A DNA stretch of 34,830 nucleotides from Yoonia sp. (GCA_028822885.1 JAPKCP010000002.1:1-34830), one strand, 5' to 3'. Counted from the first letter of the stretch, positions 7,435-15,705 are shown. Notes: generated from the letters alone by a model not told the origin. A program made the numbers and translations.

Positions 7435-8181
7435 TCAGAGTTTCCAGCCAGAATGTAATGCAGCGACACCCATGGTCATGTTCCGGAATTTCGCGTTTTC
7501 GAATCCAGCAGTGCGGACCATTCCAAGGAACGTTTCTTGGTTAGGGAAGTTGCGGATTGACTCGACAAGATACTGGTAACTGTCACTATCGTTGGCAATT
7601 AGCTTGCCCAGCCGAGGAATGACATTGAACGAATAAGCGTCATAGGCGGCTTGCATCATTGGGTTGGGCAACTGCGAAAACTCCAGCACCATCAAACGCC
7701 CACCTGGACGCAGGACACGGTATGCCTCATTCAAGGCCTCTTGCGGACGCGTCACATTTCTTATGCCAAAAGAAATCGTATAGACATCAAACGTGCTGTC
7801 CTCAAACGGCAGCGCCATCGCGTCGCCAACAACCCAATCGAGGCTATCAGACATCTGCCCAGCCTCAGCCCGCTTACGACCTTCAACCAACATCGGCTCT
7901 GTTATATCGAGAACAGTTGCGTGCCCACGTCCTGCCCTTTTCAAAAACCGAAAAGAAATGTCTCCCGTCCCGCCCGCCACATCCAACAGTTTTTGCCCCG
8001 GACGTGGTGCGAGCCAATCCATCATCGCATCCTTCCAGATCCGGTGGATTCCAACGGACATCACGTCGTTCATAATGTCGTATTTTGAGGCTACTGAGGA
8101 AAACACGTCCTGCACGCGGCCCGCTTTTTCCTCTTCCCGAACGGTTTCAAACCCAAAATGGGTAGTATTGTCGTCGCTCAT
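7435..8181 (-). CDS. ubiE: UbiE, ubiquinone/menaquinone C-methyltransferase
   Basis: The 248-residue product is the SAM-dependent C-methyltransferase of the quinone pathway. UbiE signatures are the SSVASKYDIMNDVMSVGIHR segment, the SAM-binding LLDVAGGTGDISFRFL motif, and a later DVYTISFGIRNVTRPQEAL motif. Length is typical. The ATG at 8179-8181 has AAAGGA at good spacing upstream. The gene forms a two-gene operon with ubiB, one base apart, and is divergent from mutM across 85 bp that contain a plausible promoter. Confidence 0.97.
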   Translation of the reverse strand: MSDDNTTHFGFETVREEEKAGRVQDVFSSVASKYDIMNDVMSVGIHRIWKDAMMDWLAPRPGQKLLDVAGGTGDISFRFLKRAGRGHATVLDITEPMLVEGRKRAEAGQMSDSLDWVVGDAMALPFEDSTFDVYTISFGIRNVTRPQEALNEAYRVLRPGGRLMVLEFSQLPNPMMQAAYDAYSFNVIPRLGKLIANDSDSYQYLVESIRNFPNQETFLGMVRTAGFENAKFRNMTMGVAALHSGWKL

Positions 8182-8210
8182 GGGCTTGCCGTCCTTTGTA
8201 CTTCATCCCA

Positions 8211-8238
8211 AGTATAGGACGCTCAGGGTGGCATACAA
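8211..8238 (-). promoter_or_regulatory. Candidate promoter for ubiE-ubiB
   Basis: On the minus strand a TATACT -10-like hexamer (8211-8216, five of six consensus bases) follows a weak TTGTAT -35-like hexamer (8233-8238) at 16-bp spacing. It lies 30 bp upstream of the ubiE start in the ubiE/mutM divergent gap. Confidence 0.35.
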
Positions 8239-8266
8239 CGTCCTCCCCCTATAAGGAAAGCACGCC

Positions 8267-9118
8267 ATGCCTGAATTACCAGAGGTCGAGACAGTCCGTC
8301 GCGGGCTTGCCCCCGTGATGGAAGGTGCGGTGATTGCACAAGCTGACGTAAACCGTCCCGATTTGCGGTGGCCGTTTCCCGATAAGATGGCGGATCGCTT
8401 GGCGGGGCAAAAGGTACTTGGGCTGCGCCGCCGGTCAAAATATATACTGGTAGACCTCGAAAGTGGTGAAAGTCTGCTGATCCATCTTGGCATGTCGGGT
8501 CGCATGTTGATTTCGGGTCATACCGTCGGGGACTTTCATCACGACCATCCTGCGCCCGCCAAGCATGATCACGTCGTACTTCACATGGATGGTGGTGTCC
8601 GAATCACATTCAACGATGCCCGCCGTTTTGGTGCGATGGATCTTATGCAGACGGATCAGCAGGAAAATCATTGGCTGATCCGCGATTTGGGACCCGAACC
8701 ACTTGGTAACACATTTCACGAAGCCTACATCGTGGAACGCCTTAAGGGACGTAATACCCCAATTAAATCAGCACTGCTCGACCAAAGAATCGTCTCAGGC
8801 CTTGGTAACATTTATGTTTGTGAAGTTCTGTTTCGGGCAGGCATTAACCCAAAACACAAAGCGGGACAGCTTGCGACGTCGCGCGTGGCAGGCCTCGTTC
8901 CTATAATTCGAGATGTACTTAATGAAGCCATTGCAGCGGGCGGATCGTCCTTAAAAGACTACCGTCAGGCAGACGGCGAACTTGGGTATTTTCAGCATGG
9001 TTTTCAAGTATATGACCGCGAAAGCCAACCGTGTGTCACCCCTGATTGCGACAAGAAAATAGAGCGAATCGTTCAATCGGGCAGATCGAGTTTCTTTTGT
9101 CCGCAATGCCAAAGATAG
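8267..9118 (+). CDS. mutM: MutM/Fpg, formamidopyrimidine-DNA glycosylase
   Basis: The 283-residue enzyme removes 8-oxoguanine and other oxidised purines and cleaves the abasic site. The N-terminus PELPEVETVRRG gives the catalytic Pro and Glu once Met is removed, and the conserved Lys is in LGLRRRSKYILVDL. The C-terminal zinc finger is intact, with Cys pairs in CVTPDC and CPQC flanking the DNA-binding IVQSGRSSFF segment. AAGGA upstream supports the start. It is divergent from ubiE, and an enoyl-CoA hydratase follows after 62 bp. Confidence 0.98.
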   Translation: MPELPEVETVRRGLAPVMEGAVIAQADVNRPDLRWPFPDKMADRLAGQKVLGLRRRSKYILVDLESGESLLIHLGMSGRMLISGHTVGDFHHDHPAPAKHDHVVLHMDGGVRITFNDARRFGAMDLMQTDQQENHWLIRDLGPEPLGNTFHEAYIVERLKGRNTPIKSALLDQRIVSGLGNIYVCEVLFRAGINPKHKAGQLATSRVAGLVPIIRDVLNEAIAAGGSSLKDYRQADGELGYFQHGFQVYDRESQPCVTPDCDKKIERIVQSGRSSFFCPQCQR

Positions 9119-9180
9119 CTTGATCACGGTCGCGATTTTCGTCACCACAAGAGTCTGAGAAACAACATGGACTGCCCTTC

Positions 9181-9957
9181 ATGGCCTATGAAACAATCAA
9201 CGTTGATGTCACTGACTATGTGGCGACCATCACCCTGGACCGTCCGGACGCTCTCAATGCGCTGAATCAAAAGCTCTTGGGTGAGGTTTGCAAGGCCCTC
9301 GAAGAGGCAGATGCGAGCGAAAAGGTTCGCTGCATTATTATAACTGGCTCCAGCAAGGCATTTGCTGCGGGGGCTGACGTAACTGAAATGGCAGAACAGT
9401 CCTTTGTGGATATGTTCATGAAAAATTTCTTCACGGCCGAAGCCACCCGTTTCAACAACACCCGCAAGCCGATTATTGCAGCGGTTGCAGGCTACGCGCT
9501 TGGCGGTGGATGTGAATTAGCGATGATGTGCGACTTTATCATTGCGGCCGACAACGCGAAGTTTGGCCAACCCGAGATCAACCTTGGCGTAATAGCAGGC
9601 ATCGGCGGCACGCAGCGGCTGACCCGCTTTGTCGGCAAATCCAAAGCAATGGATATGCATCTGACCGGCCGCTTTATGGACGCTGAAGAGGCGGAACGCT
9701 CTGGTCTGGTAAGTCGCGTTGTACCCGTCAAGAAACTTCTGGAAGAAGCCCGCACGGCCGCCGTGAAAATTACTGAAAAATCACAGATTGCGACGATCGC
9801 AGCCAAGGATGCCGTTAACCGATCCTATGAGACGACGTTGGCTGAAGGCATAAACTACGAACGCCGCTTATTTCAGTCGCTTTTCGCGACCGAAGATCAA
9901 GCGGAAGGTATGGCCGCCTTTCAAGAAAAGCGCGAAGCACAGTTCCGCGACAAGTAA
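9181..9957 (+). CDS. Enoyl-CoA hydratase (crotonase family)
   Basis: The 258-residue protein hydrates trans-2-enoyl-CoA thioesters in beta-oxidation. Both catalytic acids of classical hydratases are present: Glu112 in GGGCELAMMCD and Glu132 in FGQPEINLG. The oxyanion-hole region AAGADVTEM and the GIGGTQRLTR segment are also clear. This supports a true hydratase rather than another crotonase enzyme. Substrate preference cannot be read; short-chain (FadB1/PaaF-like) is likely. No strong Shine-Dalgarno sequence precedes the ATG. The gene stands alone between mutM and rpsT, and a long-loop hairpin follows it. Confidence 0.93.
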   Translation: MAYETINVDVTDYVATITLDRPDALNALNQKLLGEVCKALEEADASEKVRCIIITGSSKAFAAGADVTEMAEQSFVDMFMKNFFTAEATRFNNTRKPIIAAVAGYALGGGCELAMMCDFIIAADNAKFGQPEINLGVIAGIGGTQRLTRFVGKSKAMDMHLTGRFMDAEEAERSGLVSRVVPVKKLLEEARTAAVKITEKSQIATIAAKDAVNRSYETTLAEGINYERRLFQSLFATEDQAEGMAAFQEKREAQFRDK

Positions 9958-9965
9958 GGTCAAAA

Positions 9966-10012
9966 GCGGCGTTTAGGGCTTCCTTTCTGGCAAGTTTATT
10001 CCTATACGCCGC
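9966..10012 (+). other. Long-loop inverted repeat after the hydratase gene
   Basis: GCGGCGT (9966-9972) pairs with ACGCCGC (10006-10012) around a 33-base loop just downstream of the hydratase stop. No T tract follows. It could be a weak 3' structure or part of the rpsT leader. Confidence 0.35.
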
Positions 10013-10029
10013 TCAATACATGCGCGTGA

Positions 10030-10075
10030 GGCCCGCTTTGGCCAGAATCAACCGGTTCTCGAACCCGGTCGGGCC
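10030..10075 (+). promoter_or_regulatory. Structured leader upstream of rpsT
   Basis: An outer stem GGCCCG (10030-10035) / CGGGCC (10070-10075) encloses an inner hairpin CCGGTT-CTCG-AACC(C)GG (10052-10068). The structure ends 59 bases before the rpsT ATG. S20 synthesis is translationally autoregulated in E. coli, so a leader element is plausible, but no homology to a known leader is claimed. Confidence 0.4.
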
Positions 10076-10134
10076 GATTGCGCAGACGATTATCAATTTG
10101 CCCCGATCACAGGGCTCAGACAAAGGTACGCATC

Positions 10135-10398
10135 ATGGCTAATACACCACAGGCAAAAAAACGCGCCCGTCAAAACGAAGCTCGTTTCGCAATCAACAAA
10201 ATGCGCCGTTCGCGCATCCGCACCGAGCTACGTAAAGTTGAAGAAGCGATCGCATCCGGCGACAAAACTGCAGCGGCAGCAGCCCTGAAAATTGCACAGC
10301 CAGAACTGATGCGCGGCGTCACTAAAGGCGTTTTCCACAAGAACACAGTGGCACGCAAAATGTCCCGCCTGTCTTCACGCGTCAAGGCACTGGCTTAA
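10135..10398 (+). CDS. rpsT: 30S ribosomal protein S20
   Basis: The 87-residue product is S20, which binds 16S rRNA in the body of the small subunit. It starts ANTPQAKKRARQNEARF and is strongly basic and helical, with the typical SRIRTELRKVEEAI helix and a C-terminal KNTVARKMSRLSSRVKAL helix. The ATG at 10135 has AAAGG nine bases upstream; an in-frame extension to 10078 adds residues foreign to the family. A strong terminator follows 62 bp downstream. The rpsT-dnaA order is common in alphaproteobacteria. Confidence 0.98.
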   Translation: MANTPQAKKRARQNEARFAINKMRRSRIRTELRKVEEAIASGDKTAAAAALKIAQPELMRGVTKGVFHKNTVARKMSRLSSRVKALA

Positions 10399-10459
10399 AC
10401 CAAATAGGTCAGTTTCGACTCACTAGTTGTTGTCGAAATGTCACCACCAAGAGCTTCTT

Positions 10460-10490
10460 AAAAGCGCGCCCAAGTTGGCGCGCTTTTTCT
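10460..10490 (+). terminator. Rho-independent terminator of rpsT
   Basis: AAAAGCGCGCC pairs with GGCGCGCTTTT (10477-10487) around a six-base loop (10471-10476), and the T run continues to 10489. This is a textbook intrinsic terminator for rpsT and isolates it from dnaA. Confidence 0.92.
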
Positions 10491-10719
10491 TTGTCGGGGT
10501 GCAAACCCAACAATTCCAAAGGCCTTCGGGGCAAGCCTGAGATTCTTTTCCGACCGACCCAGAGTCAAGACCCTTTGTTAAGTTGATATAGCCCCCAAGC
10601 CCTTGCTACGTTGTTCGAGCGACTCAGGTCGCAGTGGGGGGACGAAAGAGAATTGGGCTTTTATTGTAACGAATCTGCTATTCGCAATAAGACCATTTCT
10701 CATGCAGCAAAGATGAAAA

Positions 10720-10739
10720 CGCTTAGTGCGAGCTAAGCG
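10720..10739 (+). repeat. Hairpin A of a paired alternative structure upstream of dnaA
   Basis: CGCTTAG (10720-10726) pairs perfectly with CTAAGCG (10733-10739) around a six-base loop. The right arm overlaps the left arm of a second inverted repeat, so both cannot form at once. Confidence 0.6.
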
Positions 10740-10765
10740 CTGTCGTCTGGTTGTATTGGCGCTTA
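10734..10765 (+). repeat. Hairpin B of a paired alternative structure upstream of dnaA
   Basis: TAAGCGC (10734-10740) pairs with GCGCTTA (10759-10765) around an 18-base loop. It shares its left arm with hairpin A, giving a three-arm arrangement. Confidence 0.55.
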
Positions 10766-10976
10766 ATCCGCTTTCGCGGGTGATATTTTCTGTACTCCCA
10801 GATGTACTGTTTATGGGTATCTCAACTTTTTTGATGTGTTCTGAGCCCATTGCAGAAAGCGGAATTTGGTGCGCGCTTGTTTTATTACATGCTCGCAAAA
10901 TGCCCGTTTCTAAAAGAGTAGACAGACGAGCTGTGGGGGCTCGTTGAGACATAAAGACAGTGGGACAACTTTATAA

Positions 10977-12320
10977 ATGACGAATGATACGTGGGCACGT
11001 GTGCGGGACGCTTTGAAAGCGGTTCTTGGTACGAATAGTTACTCCAACTGGATTGAGCCACTCGAATTTGGCGGTCTGATTGGTGGCGTTGCCACCTTGA
11101 ATGCGCCGACTACGTTCATCGGCAACTACGTCAAACAAAATTTCTCGGATTTGATCATCCATAAGCTGCGTGAAGCTGACCAAAACGTTGATCGCCTTAG
11201 CTTTGCTGTTGATGATGCTCGCCGCGCTGCACCGGCGGCCACAAACGTCCGTACGCCTGTGCCAGCGCCACGATCTGAGGCTTGCAATGCCGGTCTCGAT
11301 AACCGCTTCACCTTTGAAACCTTCATTGTAGGCAAGCCAAACGAGCTTGCACATGCCGCTGCGCGCCGTGTTGCCGAAGGGGGGCCTGTCAGCTTTAATC
11401 CATTGTTTCTTTATGGGGGTGTTGGTCTTGGTAAGACGCACCTTATGCACGCTATCGCGCATGAGCTGCGTAGTCAGTCGCCGCATATTAACGTGCTGTA
11501 TCTCTCTGCCGAACAATTCATGTACCGCTTCATCACAGCGCTGCGTGATCGCAAGATGATGGACTTTAAAGACCTGTTCCGGTCCGTTGACGTTCTGATG
11601 GTTGATGATGTTCAGTTCCTCGCGGGAAAAGATAGCACGCAAGAAGAGTTCTTTCATACGTTCAACGCGCTCGTTGACGCAGGCAAGCAGATCATCATCT
11701 CTGCAGATCGCGCACCGGGTGAAATCAAAGACCTTGAAGAACGGATCAAATCCCGACTTCAATGTGGCCTTGTGGTGGACCTACACCCAACGGACTACGA
11801 ATTGCGCCTTGGTATCCTACAGGCAAAAGCAGAAGCCTACGCCCCGATGTACCCGGGTATTGAGATGTCAGAAGGTGTTCTGCCGTTCCTTGCTCACCGG
11901 ATCAGCACCAACGTCCGGGTTCTTGAAGGGGCGCTGACCCGCCTTTTTGCGTTCGCGTCGCTTGTTGGTCGCGAGATCAATCTTGAACTGACGCAAGACT
12001 GCCTTGCCGATGTCCTCAAGGCTTCTGATCGTAAGGTCACGGTTGAGGAAATTCAGCGCAAAGTATCTGAGCATTACAACATTCGTCTGTCAGACATGAT
12101 CGGGCCCAAGCGCGTGCGCACTCTCGCCCGCCCGCGCCAGATTGCAATGTATTTGGCCAAAAAGATGACAAGTCGGTCCTTGCCAGAGATTGGGCGCCGT
12201 TTTGGAGGTCGTGATCATACGACAGTAATGCACGGAGTAAAGAAGATCGAAGAGCTGAAAGCGATCGACAGTCAAATGGCTGATGACGTAGAACTTCTGC
12301 GCCGCGCATTGTCCGAATAA
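10977..12320 (+). CDS. dnaA: Chromosomal replication initiator DnaA
   Basis: The 447-residue AAA+ ATPase opens the replication origin and also acts as a transcription factor. Domain I covers about residues 1-75 (with NSYSNWIEPLEF) and a short variable linker follows. The AAA+ domain carries Walker A GGVGLGKT (147-154) and Walker B VDVLMVDDVQF (204-214). The C-terminal DNA-binding domain carries GGRDHTTVMHGVKKI, the DnaA-box recognition signature. The ATG at 10977 has only a weak GGGAC upstream. dnaN follows after 126 bp with a GC-rich hairpin between. A long antisense reading frame across this gene is coincidental. Confidence 0.98.
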   Translation: MTNDTWARVRDALKAVLGTNSYSNWIEPLEFGGLIGGVATLNAPTTFIGNYVKQNFSDLIIHKLREADQNVDRLSFAVDDARRAAPAATNVRTPVPAPRSEACNAGLDNRFTFETFIVGKPNELAHAAARRVAEGGPVSFNPLFLYGGVGLGKTHLMHAIAHELRSQSPHINVLYLSAEQFMYRFITALRDRKMMDFKDLFRSVDVLMVDDVQFLAGKDSTQEEFFHTFNALVDAGKQIIISADRAPGEIKDLEERIKSRLQCGLVVDLHPTDYELRLGILQAKAEAYAPMYPGIEMSEGVLPFLAHRISTNVRVLEGALTRLFAFASLVGREINLELTQDCLADVLKASDRKVTVEEIQRKVSEHYNIRLSDMIGPKRVRTLARPRQIAMYLAKKMTSRSLPEIGRRFGGRDHTTVMHGVKKIEELKAIDSQMADDVELLRRALSE

Positions 12321-12337
12321 CGCGCCCACGCCTTGAC

Positions 12338-12355
12338 GCTGCCCGCTCGGGCAGC
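12338..12355 (+). other. GC-rich hairpin between dnaA and dnaN
   Basis: GCTGCCC (12338-12344) pairs with GGGCAGC (12349-12355) around a four-base loop. There is no T run downstream, so it is more likely an attenuator or an mRNA-stabilising stem than a full terminator. Confidence 0.5.
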
Positions 12356-12446
12356 GACAGTCTAAAAAATCGCTTGAGCCTGCTGGGAATTAGGGTAGTT
12401 TTTACCTCCCGGCGGCAGACAGCGCGCCATATTGCGGAGCATGGGC

Positions 12447-13565
12447 ATGAAATTCAGTATCGAACGGGCGAGCCTGCTGAAGGCCGTGGCGCAAGCCCAA
12501 TCCGTAGTAGAACGGCGTAACACAATCCCGATCTTGGCTAACGTGCTGATCGAGGCTGCAGGCGACGACGTGACGTTCAGGGCAACCGATCTTGATATCG
12601 AAGTCGTGGACAAGGCCCCAGCCAAAGTGGAACGTGCAGGGGCGACGACTGTTTCAGCCGTAACGTTGAACGAAATTGTGCGCAAACTGCCTGACGGGGC
12701 CTTGGTTTCGTTGACCGAAGACGGCGCTTCTGGGCGTTTGACGATTGAAGCGGGTCGGTCTAATTTTTCTCTGGCAACATTGCCAAAAGAAGACTTTCCA
12801 GTGATGGCATCTTCGGAATATGCCGCGAATTTCTCGGCCCCAGCCCCAACATTGCGACGGTTGTTCGATAAATCCAAGTTTGCGATTTCAACCGAAGAAA
12901 CACGTTATTATCTTAATGGTGTCTACATGCATGTGTCCGAATCGGACGGCGGCAAGGTTCTGCGGTGTGTCGCAACGGACGGGCACCGGCTTGCCCGGAT
13001 CGACGCAGCACTACCGGATGGTGCCGCAGAAATGGCAGGCGTTATTGTCCCACGCAAAACAGTTGGCGAACTTCGCAAATTGCTCGATGATGACGACATG
13101 CAAATCGCTGTGTCCGTGTCGGAAACCAAAATCCGTTTTGCAACACCGACGATCACCCTGACCTCAAAAGTCATCGACGGCACATTCCCGGACTACACAC
13201 GCGTGATCCCGACGGGTAATACCCGCAAGCTCGAAGTTGATGCCGCTGAATTTGCAAGGGCGGTGGACCGAGTGGCGACGGTGTCATCTGAACGGTCGCG
13301 TGCTGTGAAACTTTCTCTCGATGAAGATCGACTGATTCTTTCGGTGAACGCCCCTGATAGTGGTGCTGCTGAAGAAGAGCTGGCGGTTGCTTACGGCGAT
13401 GAGCCCTTGGAAATTGGATTTAACGCGAAGTACCTGCTGGAAATTGCGAGCCAAGTTGATCGCGAAAATGCAGTCTTCATGTTCAACTCGTCCGGTGACC
13501 CAACTTTGATGCGCGAAGGCAATGACACGACGGCCATCTATGTCGTGATGCCGATGCGGGTCTAA
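12447..13565 (+). CDS. dnaN: DNA polymerase III sliding clamp (beta subunit)
   Basis: The 372-residue clamp tethers DNA polymerase to the template. It opens MKFSIERASLLKAVAQAQSV and has the typical RRNTIPILANVLIEA segment (about 24-38), the KFAISTEETRYYLNGVYMH mid-domain motif, and the C-terminal YVVMPMRV ending. I chose the ATG at 12447 because GGAG (12436-12439) sits seven bases upstream; the in-frame ATG at 12441 is too close. dnaA precedes and recF follows, the usual replication-gene order. Confidence 0.98.
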   Translation: MKFSIERASLLKAVAQAQSVVERRNTIPILANVLIEAAGDDVTFRATDLDIEVVDKAPAKVERAGATTVSAVTLNEIVRKLPDGALVSLTEDGASGRLTIEAGRSNFSLATLPKEDFPVMASSEYAANFSAPAPTLRRLFDKSKFAISTEETRYYLNGVYMHVSESDGGKVLRCVATDGHRLARIDAALPDGAAEMAGVIVPRKTVGELRKLLDDDDMQIAVSVSETKIRFATPTITLTSKVIDGTFPDYTRVIPTGNTRKLEVDAAEFARAVDRVATVSSERSRAVKLSLDEDRLILSVNAPDSGAAEEELAVAYGDEPLEIGFNAKYLLEIASQVDRENAVFMFNSSGDPTLMREGNDTTAIYVVMPMRV

Positions 13566-13634
13566 GCCGAGCAATAGTCGTTTCTAAGAACTTACTTTTG
13601 AAAAAGGTCTGTGGCGATCCACGGAGCAACACCC

Positions 13635-14747
13635 ATGCTCGCGCTTTCTGAACTGACACTGTCGCACTTTCGATCCCATCGCCGGGCCGTGGTTGATATT
13701 GATCCACGGCCAGTTGCGATTTTTGGGGCGAATGGTGCTGGCAAAACTAATCTTATCGAGGCCGTTTCCATGCTATCGCCCGGTCGCGGTATGCGCCGTG
13801 CCGGCATGGACGATCTGATCCGCCGGCCCGAATCGCTTGGCTGGAAAGTCACCGCTGTTCTGACCTCGCTCCAGCAAACCCACGAAATCAGCACCTTTGC
13901 AGAACCAGCGCAATCGCGCCAAGTCCGCATCGACGACAAGACGTCACCACAAATTGCTTTAGGCCGCGTTGCGCGCATTCTCTGGCTTGTGCCGTCAATG
14001 GACCGGCTCTGGATCGAAGGTGCCGAAGGGCGCAGGCGATTTCTTGATCGCGCGACGCTCAGCTTTATGCCGTCACATGCCGAAGCGGTGCTCGCCTACG
14101 AAAAGGCTATGCGCGAACGTAATCGGCTTCTGAAAGATATGGTGCGCGACCCGCATTGGTACGTTGCTCTTGAACGGCAAATGGCTGAGGCTGGTGCTGT
14201 CGTGCATGCAAACCGCGCCGCGACAATTGCAGTCCTCAATACCGCGCAGAGAGAGGCGCAAACAATATTCCCAACGGCTGATCTTTCACTGCAGCATCCA
14301 GACGGTGGCTGTCAGACACCTGACGATCCAATCGCAATGGCCGAAGCATTTGCGAGCGGTCGCCAACGCGATCTCGCGGCGGGTCGGGCGTTGCATGGAC
14401 CGCACCGGACTGACCTAGGCGCACTTTTTGCCCAAAAGGGCGTTCTGGCCAAGGATTGTTCAACCGGTGAGCAAAAAGCACTGCTGATCTCGCTAATCCT
14501 CGCGAATGGCCGCGCACTCGCGCGCGATTTTGGCGCGCCACCTATCTTGCTGTTAGACGAGGTCGCAGCCCACCTTGACGCATCCCGCCGATCCGCACTT
14601 TATGACGAAATTTGCGCACTTGGTGCCCAAGCGTGGATGACAGGCACCGGTCCAGAATTATTTGCAGAACTAGGCGACCGCGCCCAATACATAGAGGTCG
14701 CGGATGACAATGGCGTCTCAACCGTCGCACAAAGGAGTAAGCCATGA
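13635..14747 (+). CDS. recF: RecF, DNA replication/repair ATPase
   Basis: The 370-residue SMC-like ATPase helps load RecA at single-strand gaps. Walker A GANGAGKT is at residues 31-38, after the family N-terminus LTLSHFRSHRRA. The ABC-type signature STGEQKALLISLILANGRAL and Walker B PILLLDEVAAHLD are near the C-terminus. The ATG at 13635 has GGAG eight bases upstream; a GTG at 13611 is a weaker option. Its stop overlaps the next gene's start in an ATGA quartet, linking it translationally to three genes unrelated to replication. Confidence 0.96.
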   Translation: MLALSELTLSHFRSHRRAVVDIDPRPVAIFGANGAGKTNLIEAVSMLSPGRGMRRAGMDDLIRRPESLGWKVTAVLTSLQQTHEISTFAEPAQSRQVRIDDKTSPQIALGRVARILWLVPSMDRLWIEGAEGRRRFLDRATLSFMPSHAEAVLAYEKAMRERNRLLKDMVRDPHWYVALERQMAEAGAVVHANRAATIAVLNTAQREAQTIFPTADLSLQHPDGGCQTPDDPIAMAEAFASGRQRDLAAGRALHGPHRTDLGALFAQKGVLAKDCSTGEQKALLISLILANGRALARDFGAPPILLLDEVAAHLDASRRSALYDEICALGAQAWMTGTGPELFAELGDRAQYIEVADDNGVSTVAQRSKP

Positions 14748-15184
14748 CACCGCAGCGCGTCACGCTTATCACTCTTGGGGTCGCCGATATGGACCGGTCA
14801 AAGGCATTTTACGCAGCACTTGGCTGGACGCCTCACACTGCGTTACCAGAAGTTACGTTTTACCAGATCAATGGGATGGCCCTTGGCTTTTTCGGGATGG
14901 CGAACCTTGCAAATGACCAAGGCCGACCAGATGCGCAACTTGGCGTCGGAGGAATGACACTCGCGCAGAATTTCTCAACAAATGACGAGGTTGACACAGC
15001 TTACGCGCGCGCAATAAACGCAGGTGGAACCCAACTTAAGGCACCCGAAAGCGTCTTTTGGGGCGGCTATTCTGGGTATTACGCAGACCCGGATGGGCAA
15101 GTTTGGGAAGTTGCCAACAATCCTTTCTGGACACTGAATAACGACGGCAGCTTAACGCTGCCGGAGGTTCCCAATGCAGATTGA
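14744..15184 (+). CDS. VOC-superfamily (glyoxalase-like) protein
   Basis: The 146-residue product is a vicinal-oxygen-chelate fold protein with the typical opening ITLGVADMDRSKAFYAALGW and a later GYSGYYADPDGQVWEVANNP segment. The second glutamate of that segment is where many family members bind metal. Members include glyoxalases, dioxygenases and antibiotic-binding proteins, so no substrate can be named. It overlaps recF by four bases and the following GNAT gene by eleven, which suggests obligate co-expression. Confidence 0.85.
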   Translation: MTPQRVTLITLGVADMDRSKAFYAALGWTPHTALPEVTFYQINGMALGFFGMANLANDQGRPDAQLGVGGMTLAQNFSTNDEVDTAYARAINAGGTQLKAPESVFWGGYSGYYADPDGQVWEVANNPFWTLNNDGSLTLPEVPNAD

Positions 15185-15701
15185 ACGCGTGGATGAAACG
15201 CAGCTCACGCCTTCGGATGACGCGCTGATAAACACGCTCCTCAAGCGTTCATTTGGTGAGAGTTTTGGAAACCGGTCTTTTCACCAACAACGCCACACCT
15301 TGCGCCTACTGATACGTCAAGACGAAATGGTGATCGGTCACATGGCACTTTGCTATCGTGCGGTCCGCCTTGGTGACATATTGCACAACATCATGGGGCT
15401 AGCGGAGGTCGCAACAGACCCCAGTTTTCGTGGTCAGGGAGTCGCTAGCCGCCTGATGACCGCCGCAATCGCAGAGGCTAAGGCCACACAAGCCGCATTC
15501 TTTTTGCTTTTAGGTGATCAGCCACTTTACACCGGTAGCGGATTTCGCGCTGCTTCCAATCCGATCACCCACGTAGATTATGATCAGGCGCGCACGGGCG
15601 TAATTCATCAAGCGGTGCATGACAAATTGATGGTGCTGCCCCTGCACAACACGCCATGGGACGACACCGCAACGCTTGACCTGCTGGGACATAAATTCTG
15701 A
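15174..15701 (+). CDS. GNAT-family N-acetyltransferase
   Basis: The 175-residue product carries the acetyl-CoA binding motif in EVATDPSFRGQGVASRLM, the Q/R-x-x-G-x-G/A signature of GNAT proteins, followed by an AIAEAKATQAAFFLLLG helix-strand and a YTGSGFRAAS segment. The acceptor is unknown; small amines or amino-acid derivatives are typical. It overlaps the VOC gene by eleven bases, and the LysE-type exporter follows after four bases. Confidence 0.85.
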   Translation: MQIERVDETQLTPSDDALINTLLKRSFGESFGNRSFHQQRHTLRLLIRQDEMVIGHMALCYRAVRLGDILHNIMGLAEVATDPSFRGQGVASRLMTAAIAEAKATQAAFFLLLGDQPLYTGSGFRAASNPITHVDYDQARTGVIHQAVHDKLMVLPLHNTPWDDTATLDLLGHKF

Positions 15702-15705
15702 TCCA

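Larger units (their letters stand above)
10399..10976 (+). promoter_or_regulatory. dnaA upstream region (578 bp, non-coding)
   Basis: After the rpsT terminator no convincing gene is visible on either strand. The region holds five GANTC sites (starts at 10417, 10541, 10562, 10621 and 10671), three copies of a CGCTTA-type element forming alternative hairpins (10720-10766), and a 6-bp stem ACGAGC-N7-GCTCGT (10926-10944) 33 bases before the dnaA ATG. No TTATNCACA DnaA boxes were found by eye. The dnaA promoter must lie here, but I could not place the hexamers confidently. Confidence 0.6.

Noticed and set aside
7651..8254. Plus-strand reading frames opposite ubiE
   Set aside because: Several overlapping frames of 138-153 codons are all antisense to ubiE, are low in hydrophobic order and have no plausible start signals.
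10052..10068. tRNA-like T-arm (GGTTC...GAACC)
   Set aside because: No acceptor, D-arm or anticodon arm can be assembled around it; it fits better as the inner hairpin of the rpsT leader.
10399..10976. Possible replication origin next to dnaA
   Set aside because: No array of TTATNCACA boxes could be found on either strand and there is no clear AT-rich unwinding element. In several alphaproteobacteria the origin is not next to dnaA.
10971..11762. Long minus-strand reading frame across dnaA (263 codons)
   Set aside because: It lies fully antisense to a well-conserved dnaA, matches no family I recognise and has no ribosome-binding site. It is a by-product of dnaA codon usage.
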